Below are positions 1-8,286 of a DNA stretch of 64,000 bases, one piece after another. The position numbers were made by a program, and so were the translations under genes. Below the pieces are notes generated by a model that had not been told where the DNA came from, made no database searches, and was given only the letters and a program-made list of their open reading frames with translations. Each line of letters begins with the position of its first letter. The stretch's first letter is position 1. Where the stretch lies: NCBI RefSeq assembly GCF_007829335.1, contig NZ_VIWO01000002.1, positions 806,001 through 870,000 on the forward strand, in the 5' to 3' direction. The stretch is from Chitinophaga polysaccharea (GTDB lineage: Bacteria > Bacteroidota > Bacteroidia > Chitinophagales > Chitinophagaceae).

Positions 1-516
1 TCGTTATCTGTTACCAAGAAAGTGCGCCGCAGGCAACTGCTGCTGGAGGAAGGAGAAGTATGCCTTTACAAAATATTTATTACAAAAGGCCTGTTAAAAT
101 CTTACCTGCTGAAGTCCGATGGCTCGGAACATATTATGCGCTTTGCACCAGAGCAAACCTGGCTTACGGATCATGAAAGCTATATGCATCAAACGCCGTC
201 GAAATACTTTATAGAAGCCATTGAAGATACCCATGTATTGCTGTGGACACGCGATCATTTCAATATGCTGATGGATAACATTCCTGCTTTAAAAGCTTAT
301 TCTATCCGTATTGTTTCCAATAGCCTCAACGCCAGCCAGGAAAGGATACGCATGCATATCAGCGCTACCTCTGAAGAAAAATACCAGGAATTTGTTGCTG
401 CCTTTCCCCAGCTGGCCAACCGCATCCCATTACACCTGATCGCGTCCTACCTGGGCGTTTCCAGGGAAACACTCAGCCGGATCAGGCATGCGCAACGCAT
501 GGTGAAGCCATCATAA
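1..516 (+). CDS. Crp/Fnr family transcriptional regulator (5' end cut off)
   Basis: The reading frame is open to base 1 without a convincing start, so the gene begins before the window; a GTG at 22 is not needed as a start. What is visible is the second half of a cyclic-nucleotide-binding-like beta roll (LLEEGEV, GLLKSYLL, EAIEDTHVLLWTRDHF), then a long helix and a short winged helix with the recognition segment LIASYLGVSRETLSRIR near the C-terminus. This is the layout of Bacteroidota Crp/Fnr proteins, which usually lack cAMP-binding residues and control small stress or detoxification genes. No target is evident: the next gene is convergent. Family assignment is strong; the ligand is unknown. 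Confidence 0.88.
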   Translation, partial: SLSVTKKVRRRQLLLEEGEVCLYKIFITKGLLKSYLLKSDGSEHIMRFAPEQTWLTDHESYMHQTPSKYFIEAIEDTHVLLWTRDHFNMLMDNIPALKAYSIRIVSNSLNASQERIRMHISATSEEKYQEFVAAFPQLANRIPLHLIASYLGVSRETLSRIRHAQRMVKPS

Positions 517-551
517 ATCATAAAAGGGCAGCGATGTAAAGTATCATTGCT

Positions 552-1073
552 TTAGCGCAACTCTTTTTTCATCATGAGATCTGTTTGCTCATCATTTCCT
601 ACTTTAAAAATATGTTTGTCGAAAACGACAAATCCATTTTTTTCATAAAAGCGAATAGCCCTGGGATTTTCCTCCCATACACCCAGCCAGAGATAAGACT
701 TTCCCTGTAGCTGCGCTATTTCCAAAGCTCTATCGTACAATAATTGTCCCACCTTCTTTCCATGGTACGCACTTTTTACATAGATGCGTTCTATCTCTAT
801 CCCTTCTTTCTCCTGCAATTCCGTTTGCGCCTGGCCGGTGTTCAACTTCAGGTAGCCCACCGCTTCAATTCCTTCTCTGGCAATAAAAAAAAGTGATTCG
901 GGGTGACTCAATTCGGCCTTGATTTTAACTTCACTAAAATGCTCGTCCAGGTATTTGTCCATATCATCCCCGGTATTGCCGTGGGCAAAGGTTTCAAAGA
1001 AAGTCTGCCGCCCGATCCCCTGTATCGTAGCCATATCCCCGAGCGAAGCTTTCTGTATCACTATCTGTTCCAT
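552..1073 (-). CDS. GNAT family N-acetyltransferase
   Basis: A 173-residue single-domain GNAT enzyme that should transfer an acetyl group from acetyl-CoA to an amine. The acetyl-CoA loop is visible as HGKKVGQLLYDRA after the beta strand IERIYVKSAY, followed by the typical LWLGVWEENPRAIRFYEKNGF block. Its pattern is that of PhiNaz/YhbS-like or spermidine-type GNATs; the substrate cannot be told from sequence. It is convergent with the Crp/Fnr gene. A TAACTTTG promoter box lies about 20 bases upstream of the start, so it appears to be a monocistronic gene. Confidence 0.9.
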   Translation of the reverse strand: MEQIVIQKASLGDMATIQGIGRQTFFETFAHGNTGDDMDKYLDEHFSEVKIKAELSHPESLFFIAREGIEAVGYLKLNTGQAQTELQEKEGIEIERIYVKSAYHGKKVGQLLYDRALEIAQLQGKSYLWLGVWEENPRAIRFYEKNGFVVFDKHIFKVGNDEQTDLMMKKELR

Positions 1074-1092
1074 ACTGTCACTAAGATTTATA

Positions 1093-1100
1093 CAAAGTTA
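1093..1100 (-). promoter_or_regulatory. Bacteroidota -7 promoter box for the GNAT gene
   Basis: Reads TAACTTTG on the minus strand, matching the Bacteroidota primary-sigma consensus TAnnTTTG, about 20 bases upstream of the GNAT start at 1073. A good TTTG -33 element is not obvious. Confidence 0.5.
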
Positions 1101-1180
1101 CCCCTGCAGCAGATGACATCAGTGGGCCAATTGTAATAAAACAGGTAGTCCAATCGTGACCTGTATTTTTGTTTCTTTGT

Positions 1181-1591
1181 TTACGCTTCCGGAACAAATG
1201 CCACCGCCTCCACCTCCACCAGGAAATCGGGCCTGGCCAGCGCCGACACAAAAAGGCCAGATATAGCAGGCGGGTTTTTCAAATGACCCAGGTATTTTTG
1301 GGAAGCCTGAAATCCATGATATAAATCCTGTCCCTGCACAATATAAATCGTTAGTTTCACCAGGTCTTCAAATGTAGCCCCACAAGCCCACAGCGCTGTT
1401 TGAAGATTTTCCATCACTTGTGCCGTTTGTACACCGATGTCTCCCTTGCCGACGATTTCTCCTTGTGCATTGACGGCATCCTGTCCGCCAACATAAATCG
1501 TTTTTCCGTTTCCGTGCGTAGTAACTACCTGTGAGAACGCCGGATTTTTTGAAAGACCATCGGGATTGATATGCTGTACCTGGGAACTCAT
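1181..1591 (-). CDS. RidA family protein (reactive enamine/imine deaminase)
   Basis: A 136-residue RidA/YjgF/UK114 protein. Family members form trimers in the cytoplasm and hydrolyse reactive enamine/imine intermediates made by PLP enzymes. The C-terminal motif ALARPDFLVEVEAVA carries the arginine that binds the substrate carboxylate in RidA, and the GKGDIGVQTAQVMENLQ and FEDLVKLTIYI segments are typical. It stands alone between a convergent GNAT gene and a divergent one. Because several RidA subfamilies (Rid1-Rid7) differ in activity, the true substrate is open. Start at 1591 is the only sensible ATG. Confidence 0.92.
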   Translation of the reverse strand: MSSQVQHINPDGLSKNPAFSQVVTTHGNGKTIYVGGQDAVNAQGEIVGKGDIGVQTAQVMENLQTALWACGATFEDLVKLTIYIVQGQDLYHGFQASQKYLGHLKNPPAISGLFVSALARPDFLVEVEAVAFVPEA

Positions 1592-1713
1592 GCTTGAAGA
1601 TTTTTATGGTTAGAATAAGGTTATTTTGCCGCGACTGTCCTATATTCGGCTTAGTTGGTGCAGTCGGTAGCACAATTTAATTATTATATTTATAACGAGA
1701 ACACACCAGATAG

Positions 1714-2295
1714 ATGCTTACTGTTCCAGGTGACATTATAACACCGCGATTAATATTACGACTGCTCGGCCCGGCAGCTACCCAGGCCTGCCTTGCGCAT
1801 GATCCGGCAACTGCCGGGCAGTTACTGGGCGTTCCTGTTTCCCCTGCACTGCTGGATACGCCCAGTGCGCTGGAGCATGACCTGCGCCAGCTGCAGCAAG
1901 AGGCTGCCTACGCGCCCTGGGCATCCCGGGCTATTATCCTGAAAGCGGAAATGAAAATGATTGGCCTGATACGATTTCACAGCCGGCCCTCGTCACCTGC
2001 CGACAAATTTTACCGGGAAAACGCCGCAGAAATGGGATATGAAATTTATGCTGACTATCAACGCCGGGGATATGCACGGGAAGCCATTACCAGCATTATG
2101 CACTGGGCCCTGGAAACCTCCGGCGTACATCGTTTTCTTGCGTCGGTAGCACCGGAAAATATAGCTTCGTTATCCCTGGTTCAGGGGTTAGGCTTTATGA
2201 AAGTAGATGAGGTGATGGATGAAACCGATGGGCTGGAATACGTGTTCCTGCTGGATACCAACGGCAATACAGGAGCCGGATACCCTTCTTATTAA
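1714..2295 (+). CDS. GNAT family N-acetyltransferase, RimJ/RimL type
   Basis: A 193-residue acetyltransferase of the Acetyltransf_3 (RimJ/RimL/SpeG-like) group. It opens with the strand TPRLILRLL, has the central EMGYEIYADYQRRGYAREAI block, in which QRRGYA is the acetyl-CoA loop, and ends with the SLVQGLGFMKVDEVMD segment normal for this group. Such enzymes acetylate protein N-termini, polyamines or antibiotics; which one is unknown here. It is divergent from ridA (123 bases apart) and convergent with the DUF4345 gene. Its last codons form one arm of an inverted repeat. Confidence 0.88.
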   Translation: MLTVPGDIITPRLILRLLGPAATQACLAHDPATAGQLLGVPVSPALLDTPSALEHDLRQLQQEAAYAPWASRAIILKAEMKMIGLIRFHSRPSSPADKFYRENAAEMGYEIYADYQRRGYAREAITSIMHWALETSGVHRFLASVAPENIASLSLVQGLGFMKVDEVMDETDGLEYVFLLDTNGNTGAGYPSY

Positions 2296-2309
2296 GACAT
2301 CCGGCTCCT
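2271..2309. terminator. Hairpin across the stop codon, between convergent genes
   Basis: AGGAGCCGGAT (2271-2281) pairs with ATCCGGCTCCT (2299-2309), an 11-base perfect stem spanning the GNAT stop codon and ending 7 bases before the convergent gene's stop. There is no U-tract, so termination is plausible but unproven. Confidence 0.4.
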
Positions 2310-2315
2310 GCCCTA

Positions 2316-2732
2316 TCAATGATGAAGTGGAGCCACTGGCCGGCGCAGGGCCGCTAACAGAGAGATGCCCAGTATACAAAGCACGCTTTCAATCACCAGC
2401 CATTGCGTTCCAAACGCGCCCAGCGGTCCTTCCATTGAAATGGTGAGGAGCCTTGATATCGCATAGAGTCCCCATAGCACACTGGCAAAAGTAACGCCCT
2501 GTTGTACGTCCTTCAATGCCCAACGTACCAACGCCAGGGTAATGGTAAGTCCCACGCCACCATATACGCCCCGTATAGAACTGAATGCATCGTTATTAGA
2601 TAGCTTTACCTGCACCAGGTCCATGACCGACTGGGGATTAGAAAAGGCCATCAGGCTCACCATCAGGAGACTTGCGGCAGAAAAAAAGAGGTAAATGCGG
2701 GACAGGATAAGGCTTGCACGGGTATGTTTCAT
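2316..2732 (-). CDS. DUF4345 family small integral membrane protein
   Basis: A 138-residue protein with four hydrophobic helices (roughly residues 10-28, 58-72, 83-96 and 106-127) and the conserved loop SSIRGVYGGVGLTITLAL between helices 1 and 2. This matches the DUF4345 family of small four-helix membrane proteins, whose function is not established. It is monocistronic and convergent with the RimJ/L-type acetyltransferase. Nothing in the context suggests a role. Confidence 0.8.
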   Translation of the reverse strand: MKHTRASLILSRIYLFFSAASLLMVSLMAFSNPQSVMDLVQVKLSNNDAFSSIRGVYGGVGLTITLALVRWALKDVQQGVTFASVLWGLYAISRLLTISMEGPLGAFGTQWLVIESVLCILGISLLAALRRPVAPLHH

Positions 2733-2855
2733 TGCTTATTGTTTTTGATACTGCAAATGTGGGTGGATGCCGGTAGATAAATCTTGGTATAGACAAAGAT
2801 TTATGTCAGAAAAAAGGCGCTCCCGGGGTGTGAAGTATCAAGCAACCACTTATGC

Positions 2856-3407
2856 TTACCCTGCCGGTACATAAGTAACTTCAACGACGCCCTTATCCAA
2901 CTCCTTTACCTGCTTGCACTGCAGGCTGGCAAACATACCTTCTGTAAAAAAGCGCAGGCCATTACCCATGATATGTGGCTGTATCATTACTTTTAATTCA
3001 TCCAGCAGCCCGGCGGCCAGCAAACTACGCACCAACGTACCGCTGCCCTGTACCAGTATATTTCCTTCGCCGGATGCCTTCAGTCCTTTCAGCGTTTCGA
3101 TGATGTCGTCATTGATAATGGTGGAGTTTTCCCAGGCGGCTTCCTCCATAGTACCCGATACCACGTACTTAGGGGTTTTGTTGAGTTTATCAGCCACGCC
3201 CATTTCATTGTTTTTAAATGCCGACCAGTATGGATACAACATCTGGTAGGTATTACGGCCGTACAACATCGCGGAACAATCATGAATGTTTTCGCTGATG
3301 AGCGTAGCACGGCTGTCGCTGTGATAAGGGTTGAACCATTCGGCCATCAGGGTAGCGTCGAAGATGCCATCCAGGGACATCCATTCAGTAGCAATTATCT
3401 TTCTCAT
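2856..3407 (-). CDS. Dihydrofolate reductase family protein (RibD C-terminal domain)
   Basis: A 183-residue stand-alone RibD_C/DHFR-like domain with the family opening RKIIATEWMSLDGIF, the LYGRNTYQMLYPYW segment and the EGNILVQGSGTLVRSLL nucleotide-binding loop. Relatives of this YyaP/YwjB type are NAD(P)H-dependent reductases of unknown substrate; they are not true FolA and are often found beside regulators, as here (AraC gene upstream on the same strand). A TAATTTTG box sits about 20 bases upstream of the start. A second copy of the family is at 35155-35748, but the two are clearly divergent in sequence. Confidence 0.88.
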   Translation of the reverse strand: MRKIIATEWMSLDGIFDATLMAEWFNPYHSDSRATLISENIHDCSAMLYGRNTYQMLYPYWSAFKNNEMGVADKLNKTPKYVVSGTMEEAAWENSTIINDDIIETLKGLKASGEGNILVQGSGTLVRSLLAAGLLDELKVMIQPHIMGNGLRFFTEGMFASLQCKQVKELDKGVVEVTYVPAG

Positions 3408-3423
3408 TGTTTTAAGTTTTAAC

Positions 3424-3431
3424 CAAAATTA
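3424..3431 (-). promoter_or_regulatory. -7 promoter box for the RibD-type reductase
   Basis: Minus-strand TAATTTTG matches TAnnTTTG, 17 bases upstream of the start codon at 3407. The -33 region is only AT-rich. Confidence 0.45.
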
Positions 3432-3471
3432 GCCCGGGTGGCGAGGTTAAAATAGAATGGACCCGACAAAA

Positions 3472-4257
3472 TCATTTTTCGGCCGTGTAACCGGCACGTA
3501 ATGCGAGGTAGTCCTTAGGGCTCATACCGGTAAATTCTTTAAATACCCGGATAAAATGACTCTGATCAGAAAAGCCATTGCGATAGGCGATATCGCTTAG
3601 CTTAGTAAACTCAAAGTGGTTGAGCTGTTGAAAGGCCACTTGGAACTGGCAGATCCTTTTATAGAGTTTAGGAGAAATACCCACCTGGTCTTCGAATAAC
3701 CGCTGTACTGATCTCTCGGTACTAAACAGCTGCTCCCGCAGTTTGCCCAACGCTTTCCCGCTTGCATCTTTTTGCAGGGCAGCGGTCGCAAAAGCGATAC
3801 GGCTGTAGTCAATACAATCGTTGGCTATGCGCTGTAACAGGAAGGCATTAATGAGCGCTAATTGTGCTGCTACAGAAGGCGCATTAAGCAATTGCTCCTG
3901 CAGGCTAATAGTCTTTGCCGGCTTCAGGTCGTTCACATCTACCAGCGTATCGGTCAATTCACCTGCAGTGATGCCCAGTATAGCTTTAATAGCATAAGGA
4001 TGGAGGAAATAGGCAATGAGTACAAAACGTTCCTGTATAAAAAGATTGGTGGGCGCCACCGCCTGCCCATACACGCTGATATGTCCTACCTGGCTATCAT
4101 TGCGCTGCCCCCGGGTACTTTGAAACACCAGCGTTGGCGTACCATTGGCATACAATGGCAATACAAAACCGGCCCGGTCCTGCGGATGTTCAATGACCAT
4201 AATACTTCTTACATAAGAAGACAGCGCTGCGGGTGGTAACAAGGATTGTATATTCAC
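3472..4257 (-). CDS. AraC family transcriptional regulator
   Basis: A 261-residue regulator. The N-terminal ~150 residues (SLLPPAALSSYVRSIMVIEH...) are the DUF6597-type sensor domain common in Bacteroidota AraC proteins. The C-terminal ~100 residues hold the double helix-turn-helix, with LSDIAYRNGFSDQSHFIRVFKE and the terminal GMSPKDYLALR. It reads toward the reductase gene 64 bases downstream, which is its likeliest target, though the reductase also has its own promoter box. The inducer is unknown. Confidence 0.92.
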   Translation of the reverse strand: MNIQSLLPPAALSSYVRSIMVIEHPQDRAGFVLPLYANGTPTLVFQSTRGQRNDSQVGHISVYGQAVAPTNLFIQERFVLIAYFLHPYAIKAILGITAGELTDTLVDVNDLKPAKTISLQEQLLNAPSVAAQLALINAFLLQRIANDCIDYSRIAFATAALQKDASGKALGKLREQLFSTERSVQRLFEDQVGISPKLYKRICQFQVAFQQLNHFEFTKLSDIAYRNGFSDQSHFIRVFKEFTGMSPKDYLALRAGYTAEK

Positions 4258-4310
4258 TGCCGTATAAGTTTGCGATTACAACCTGTCAGAAAGATAAGGA
4301 TTACTCCGCG

Positions 4311-5153
4311 CTAAAACAAACTCCCCTGTATGACTGCCGGTGGCATGGTAGGATGAAATAACCCTACAATGGTAAATGGTTGCTTCAAGCTGGCTTGAGC
4401 ATTTTGGGTAGTTCCCAGGAAAAAGTGCAGATCTGTATTTCGTGCATACTCCTGCAGGTATTTCTTTCTTACCAGGTTGATGGCTTTCTGCTCTTTGTCT
4501 GCTCCACCGGATGCTTTCAGGCTTTTCCAGTACAGTGACGCCAGTTGCCAGTCCTCTATCGGCAATATAATCTCTTCACTTTTATCATCTGTAAAACGGA
4601 AGGAGAATTTATAGGGTAACTTAGGCATCACGGTAAAAGGATCTTCCGGTTGTTCCGTCACCCGCCCGCTTTCTTTCTCCTCCGCTAACCTTTGTAATTG
4701 TTGAGGGTCCCAGTCCGGGTCTGTTTCTTCCACCAGGAAACCCAGTATGCGGGTGGGCTTAAACACCGCCAGCGAAGTATAGAATGCTTCGTGTTTGGCT
4801 TCCATGAGTAAGGTAGATAGGTTGTGGTAAACAGTTTTTAACACCACAGCTTTTCTTTCATTCCAATGATCTGTTATGCCCAGGTGTCCAATTTTCTTAA
4901 CCGGCGCTTCTGCTGAAACCGGCCTGAAACTTTCCATTCTGAAATCCCTGGGATGCCGTACCAGGTCCATCTCTACCCAATCATACAACTGGTATTGTTC
5001 CTCGTATACTTTTTTTGAAAACGGGATAGGATATATCCTGATGAAGATCCCATCGGGCGTGAAACCGGCAATGCTTACCTGCTCATCGTAATGGGAAGAT
5101 ATAGTGGGGTAACTTTTTACGGTGATCAAAATTTTTATCAAAGGCATGCGCAC
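4311..5153 (-). CDS. Conserved uncharacterised protein
   Basis: A 280-residue protein I cannot assign to a named domain. It begins PLIKILITVKSYPTISSHYD and continues with VSIAGFTPDGIFIRIYPIPF and a YDWVEMDLVRHPRDFRMESF block, patterns I recall from a family of uncharacterised proteins found scattered in bacterial genomes. It is soluble, with no signal peptide or membrane segment. The middle (WDPQQLQRLAEEKESGRVTE) is charged and the C-terminal part (LPYKFSFRFTDDKSEEIILP) looks like beta structure. It is monocistronic, with a TAGTTTTG box 20 bases upstream. Confidence 0.7.
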   Translation of the reverse strand: MRMPLIKILITVKSYPTISSHYDEQVSIAGFTPDGIFIRIYPIPFSKKVYEEQYQLYDWVEMDLVRHPRDFRMESFRPVSAEAPVKKIGHLGITDHWNERKAVVLKTVYHNLSTLLMEAKHEAFYTSLAVFKPTRILGFLVEETDPDWDPQQLQRLAEEKESGRVTEQPEDPFTVMPKLPYKFSFRFTDDKSEEIILPIEDWQLASLYWKSLKASGGADKEQKAINLVRKKYLQEYARNTDLHFFLGTTQNAQASLKQPFTIVGLFHPTMPPAVIQGSLF

Positions 5154-5571
5154 AATCTTTTTAAAGCATCCGCAAAACTAAGGTAAATCATTGAAAATAA
5201 AAAAGTTACAACCAATACGATATTTCATAACCGATGCAATGCGTGGTAAGATTAATCCGCTACCTATACCCTTTCCCGGGAAGCATCACTCGAAAAATTT
5301 ATTTTATTTATATTTTTTATTTTTTGTAACTTCAGCCAGGATGATATAAATCCTATTTATCGAGCACCTAGACTTTAACTCCAATTAACACTACTGCTGT
5401 AAGAGCAAAGTGTAACATTTATGGAATGTGCTGGCAGCATTAAATTATTCCCTATAAATTAAAAGTTACCTCAATAACAGCAAATCATATAGCATTATGA
5501 AATAAATGACTTCGCACGCAAGCATTTAAGTATTTCCCAAAACCTAAGTATCACTTCAATCTTCCCCGACA
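5154..5571. other. 418-base intergenic region, AT-rich
   Basis: Separates divergent transcription units. It contains the minus-strand promoter box at 5173-5180 and a very AT-rich run around 5290-5330 that may carry the plus-strand promoter of the three-gene cluster. No convincing small gene, hairpin or riboswitch was found. Confidence 0.4.
5173..5180 (-). promoter_or_regulatory. -7 promoter box for the uncharacterised 280-aa gene
   Basis: Minus-strand TAGTTTTG, a full match to TAnnTTTG, 20 bases upstream of the start at 5153. Confidence 0.5.
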
Positions 5572-7092
5572 ATGACCAATACCTATCTTAAAAGTATTTT
5601 CCTGCTTCTTCTCAGTGTTTTCTCTTTCGGAAAAATATATGGGCAACAGGTCGTGTACGACTTCGACCGTCCCGAAGCACTGGATGGGAAAGTGCCATTC
5701 GACAGGGCCTTCCAGCTAAAGCTGGTACATATTAAGCCGGAGGTAACCGCTATTTCCGCTACTATCTACCCGGTAGGCGTTACCAACTACCGGAAGTTGA
5801 TGAAAGACGCCGGCTTTATTAAGAAAGGGAAAAGAGTCAATGGAAAAAGGATCTTTCTTTCCAATGATGTGCTGCTGAACAACACCCTCAGCCCTATCTT
5901 AGTGGACTCTGTTACCCGGAATGTCAACTTCGCCGATACTGGCACCCAGGTAATAATACCCCACCTGATCACACTTCAGCCCAGCACAGATTATTTCATA
6001 CAAATAAACACTTACAGTAAAAGAGAATTGACGGATGCAGAATCGGCTGCTGTATTGGCTGCGCTGGTAAGTAGTGATGCCATCCCTGGATTGTTAAACA
6101 ATTTTGCCAAAGTTAATGTGGCCAATCCTCACATTCCTTTTGACCAGACATTCTCTAATTTTGTAAGAGCGATAAGAGAAAATGCGCTCAGCACCGCCCG
6201 AAAAATTAACAAAGATTATACCCTCGAACTGTCGGATAAGGATATCATCAGTCAACTACACGGCTATGCGGATATGTATAATAAAATTGCTACTACTGCT
6301 ATCCAGATCGGGGAGATAGGCAAAGATGCCCTTCTGAATGACTCTCTTAAAAAAGTTGCCAGGAATAATTTTGTTGCGCAGGCTACCAATACCATGATGC
6401 AGGTTGACTGGTCAACTATTAAAGAACCGGATATCCCAGCCATTATGGCGCAGCTTTATCATGTCATTCCTAAAGACAGCAGCTTATCTGTGAGCGGGAC
6501 CTATGGACTCATCGCGAAAAATATCAAAGCCGCTATTGAGTCCCGCGATGCGGCCAACAGGTATCTTACCTACAGCTTAATTGCCAGTTCCATCAAATTG
6601 CAAGGCGTGCTGGCCTGTACCTATCCCGAAGAATTTGTGAAGCAGGCGAGCCAATTTATCGCTTCCGACTTAGGTCTCGCTTATGTTTGGGGCATTGGCC
6701 GGGTAAATCCATATATTGGTGTACAGGTGGCATTATCTCCACTGGATGATTCCATCCCGTTGCGGGAATATAGAGGCTTCGGACCTATTGTTCGTTCCAG
6801 GCTTTCTTTCCTTATTGGTATTTCTGTAGACGCTGTTGCCAAAGACAGCGTAAGAAGGGGGCTTTTCGGTGGCCAGGCACTGATATTGGGCACCGGCATA
6901 AAATTATGGCCATGGCTCAAAGTCAACAGTGGCTTTTATCTGTACTATCGCGAACCAGCGAATCCTACCACTTCCAGGGATAACCTCCGATTTCACGGAT
7001 CTCCATTCGTATCGCTATCTATTGATGTAAGGGTACAATCACTCCTGAACGGCGTGGGAAGTGCCATTTTCAGAACCCGTCAAACTATGTAA
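5572..7092 (+). CDS. Exported protein of unknown function, first gene of a three-gene cluster
   Basis: A 506-residue protein with a clear Sec signal peptide (LKSIFLLLLSVFSFGKIYG, cleavage after about residue 25). Residues ~28-150 look like beta-rich domains, ~170-330 are largely helical (LSTARKINKDYTLELSDKDI...), and ~365-500 consist of alternating strands (LGLAYVWGIGRVNPYIGVQV, INSGFYLYYRE-like segments) resembling a small outer-membrane beta barrel or porin-like domain. I recognise no named family. Two more genes follow with 2- and 3-base gaps, so they are almost certainly co-transcribed and probably act together at the cell envelope. Confidence 0.72.
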   Translation: MTNTYLKSIFLLLLSVFSFGKIYGQQVVYDFDRPEALDGKVPFDRAFQLKLVHIKPEVTAISATIYPVGVTNYRKLMKDAGFIKKGKRVNGKRIFLSNDVLLNNTLSPILVDSVTRNVNFADTGTQVIIPHLITLQPSTDYFIQINTYSKRELTDAESAAVLAALVSSDAIPGLLNNFAKVNVANPHIPFDQTFSNFVRAIRENALSTARKINKDYTLELSDKDIISQLHGYADMYNKIATTAIQIGEIGKDALLNDSLKKVARNNFVAQATNTMMQVDWSTIKEPDIPAIMAQLYHVIPKDSSLSVSGTYGLIAKNIKAAIESRDAANRYLTYSLIASSIKLQGVLACTYPEEFVKQASQFIASDLGLAYVWGIGRVNPYIGVQVALSPLDDSIPLREYRGFGPIVRSRLSFLIGISVDAVAKDSVRRGLFGGQALILGTGIKLWPWLKVNSGFYLYYREPANPTTSRDNLRFHGSPFVSLSIDVRVQSLLNGVGSAIFRTRQTM

Positions 7093-7094
7093 CT

Positions 7095-7454
7095 ATGGGA
7101 CAACCAGTTCTTTTGCTCGACAACGTTAAAATACTCGCTTCAGATGGAAGCTCTAATGTAAAAAACGGACGCGATGTGTGTACCGTCTTCTATGACGCCG
7201 TAGTGACCAGCCCCGAACAAAATCCCGTACAGGTAGTGAGCTTTGTGCTCTCCGACCTGAAGGTAGCCATAGATCCCGCCAGCTGGCAAAAAACGATGCT
7301 GATCAGCGACGACTTCCTTACCTATACCCAGCTTGTTGATATCCACTCTGATGTACAATCGGCAGATCCGATAGAAATAAGGGTGAGTCTTACGATCCAG
7401 GATCGGCTTAACAACCGGAGAGAACAAATTACCAGCTTCACACTAATTCCCTGA
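7095..7454 (+). CDS. Small protein of unknown function, second gene of the cluster
   Basis: A 119-residue protein with no signal peptide or hydrophobic segment. The sequence is strand-rich (VSFVLSDLKVAIDP, IEIRVSLTIQDRLNNRREQI) and reads like a compact beta sandwich. It starts 2 bases after the stop of the exported protein and ends 3 bases before the lipoprotein gene, so translation is probably coupled. The lack of an export signal between two exported partners is odd. It may remain in the cytoplasm or be exported by another route. Function unknown. Confidence 0.7.
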   Translation: MGQPVLLLDNVKILASDGSSNVKNGRDVCTVFYDAVVTSPEQNPVQVVSFVLSDLKVAIDPASWQKTMLISDDFLTYTQLVDIHSDVQSADPIEIRVSLTIQDRLNNRREQITSFTLIP

Positions 7455-7457
7455 TCA

Positions 7458-8180
7458 ATGATGAAAGCCAAATTAATTGCCCTCATAAACATCCTGCTAC
7501 TGGCTCTCCTGCCTGCCTGTGACCGGGAAGATGATCTCTATTCCATGGGTAATACGTCGGGACCAAAACTAAAGGATATCATCGCATTCCAGGAGCTTTC
7601 TGTCATCTCACTGGATGCTGATAGCGCCTCTGGCTGCCATATCAAGGTAAAAATCAACCCCGAAGCAAGTGCCGGTAAGCGCACCGTGACCTTCGTGGCC
7701 AGGAGCGGTGCATTCCCTAATAATGACACCATCCAGGTTGTAAAGGCCAATGATGAGGGCATTGCTACCACCACCCTGGTTAGTAAGCAACCCGGTAAAT
7801 GCATGATTAAGGCCATTACCGATATCTATACAATCGATACCTTTATTATGGTGAACGCCGCGCTGCCAGATGACATACTACTTACCAGCGATCCTTACAC
7901 CGGTGATACCAGCACTTCTTTCTCTATTTCCGCTGAACTGGTGCGCAACCCGGGCCGGGGCACGGTTACCGATCCTGTCAAAGTATTTTTTGTGATCACG
8001 CCGCTGGATACCAGCATCAATCTCATTTACCCGTCCTTCTCATTTTCCAGTACGCATCTCGCCACCATCAATATTACTAATCCTTACAAAGTATCCGGGA
8101 AGTTTAAAGTAGTGTCGAAGGTCTTGTCTTCACAAGGCGATACACTCAAAAGAGATGTTATGCTGCACATTAATAAATAG
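7458..8180 (+). CDS. Putative lipoprotein, third gene of the cluster
   Basis: A 240-residue protein with a lipoprotein signal: the hydrophobic stretch LIALINILLLALLPAC ends at a lipobox cysteine near residue 21 followed by DRED. The mature part is beta-rich with Ig-like character (GCHIKVKINPEASAGKRTVTFVA, then a second repeat-like half starting TSDPYTGDTSTSFSISAEL). It is probably anchored in the outer membrane. Its position as last gene of a tightly spaced trio suggests it is a surface or periplasmic partner of the barrel-like first protein. No enzymatic motif was seen. ATG at 7458 or the adjacent ATG at 7461 could be the start. Confidence 0.72.
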   Translation: MMKAKLIALINILLLALLPACDREDDLYSMGNTSGPKLKDIIAFQELSVISLDADSASGCHIKVKINPEASAGKRTVTFVARSGAFPNNDTIQVVKANDEGIATTTLVSKQPGKCMIKAITDIYTIDTFIMVNAALPDDILLTSDPYTGDTSTSFSISAELVRNPGRGTVTDPVKVFFVITPLDTSINLIYPSFSFSSTHLATINITNPYKVSGKFKVVSKVLSSQGDTLKRDVMLHINK

Positions 8181-8223
8181 CAATATCCCTGATGAGGGGC
8201 CTACGCTTATCGTAGACACGGTG

Positions 8224-8263
8224 TTCCCGTTGGCAACAACGGTCTGTTCGATGCCAACGGGAA
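8224..8263. terminator. Hairpin between convergent genes
   Basis: TTCCCGTTGGCA (8224-8235) is perfectly complementary to TGCCAACGGGAA (8252-8263), a 12-base stem with a 16-base loop, lying between the stop of the lipoprotein gene and that of the convergent SDR gene. It probably terminates transcription from both sides; the U-tract is weak on either strand. Confidence 0.55.
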
Positions 8264-8286
8264 ACTTGTTTAAAGAAAAAGGCCTT

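Noticed and set aside
4265..4272. TAAGTTTG on the plus strand as a promoter
   Set aside because: It matches the -7 box, but no plus-strand gene follows for more than a kilobase.
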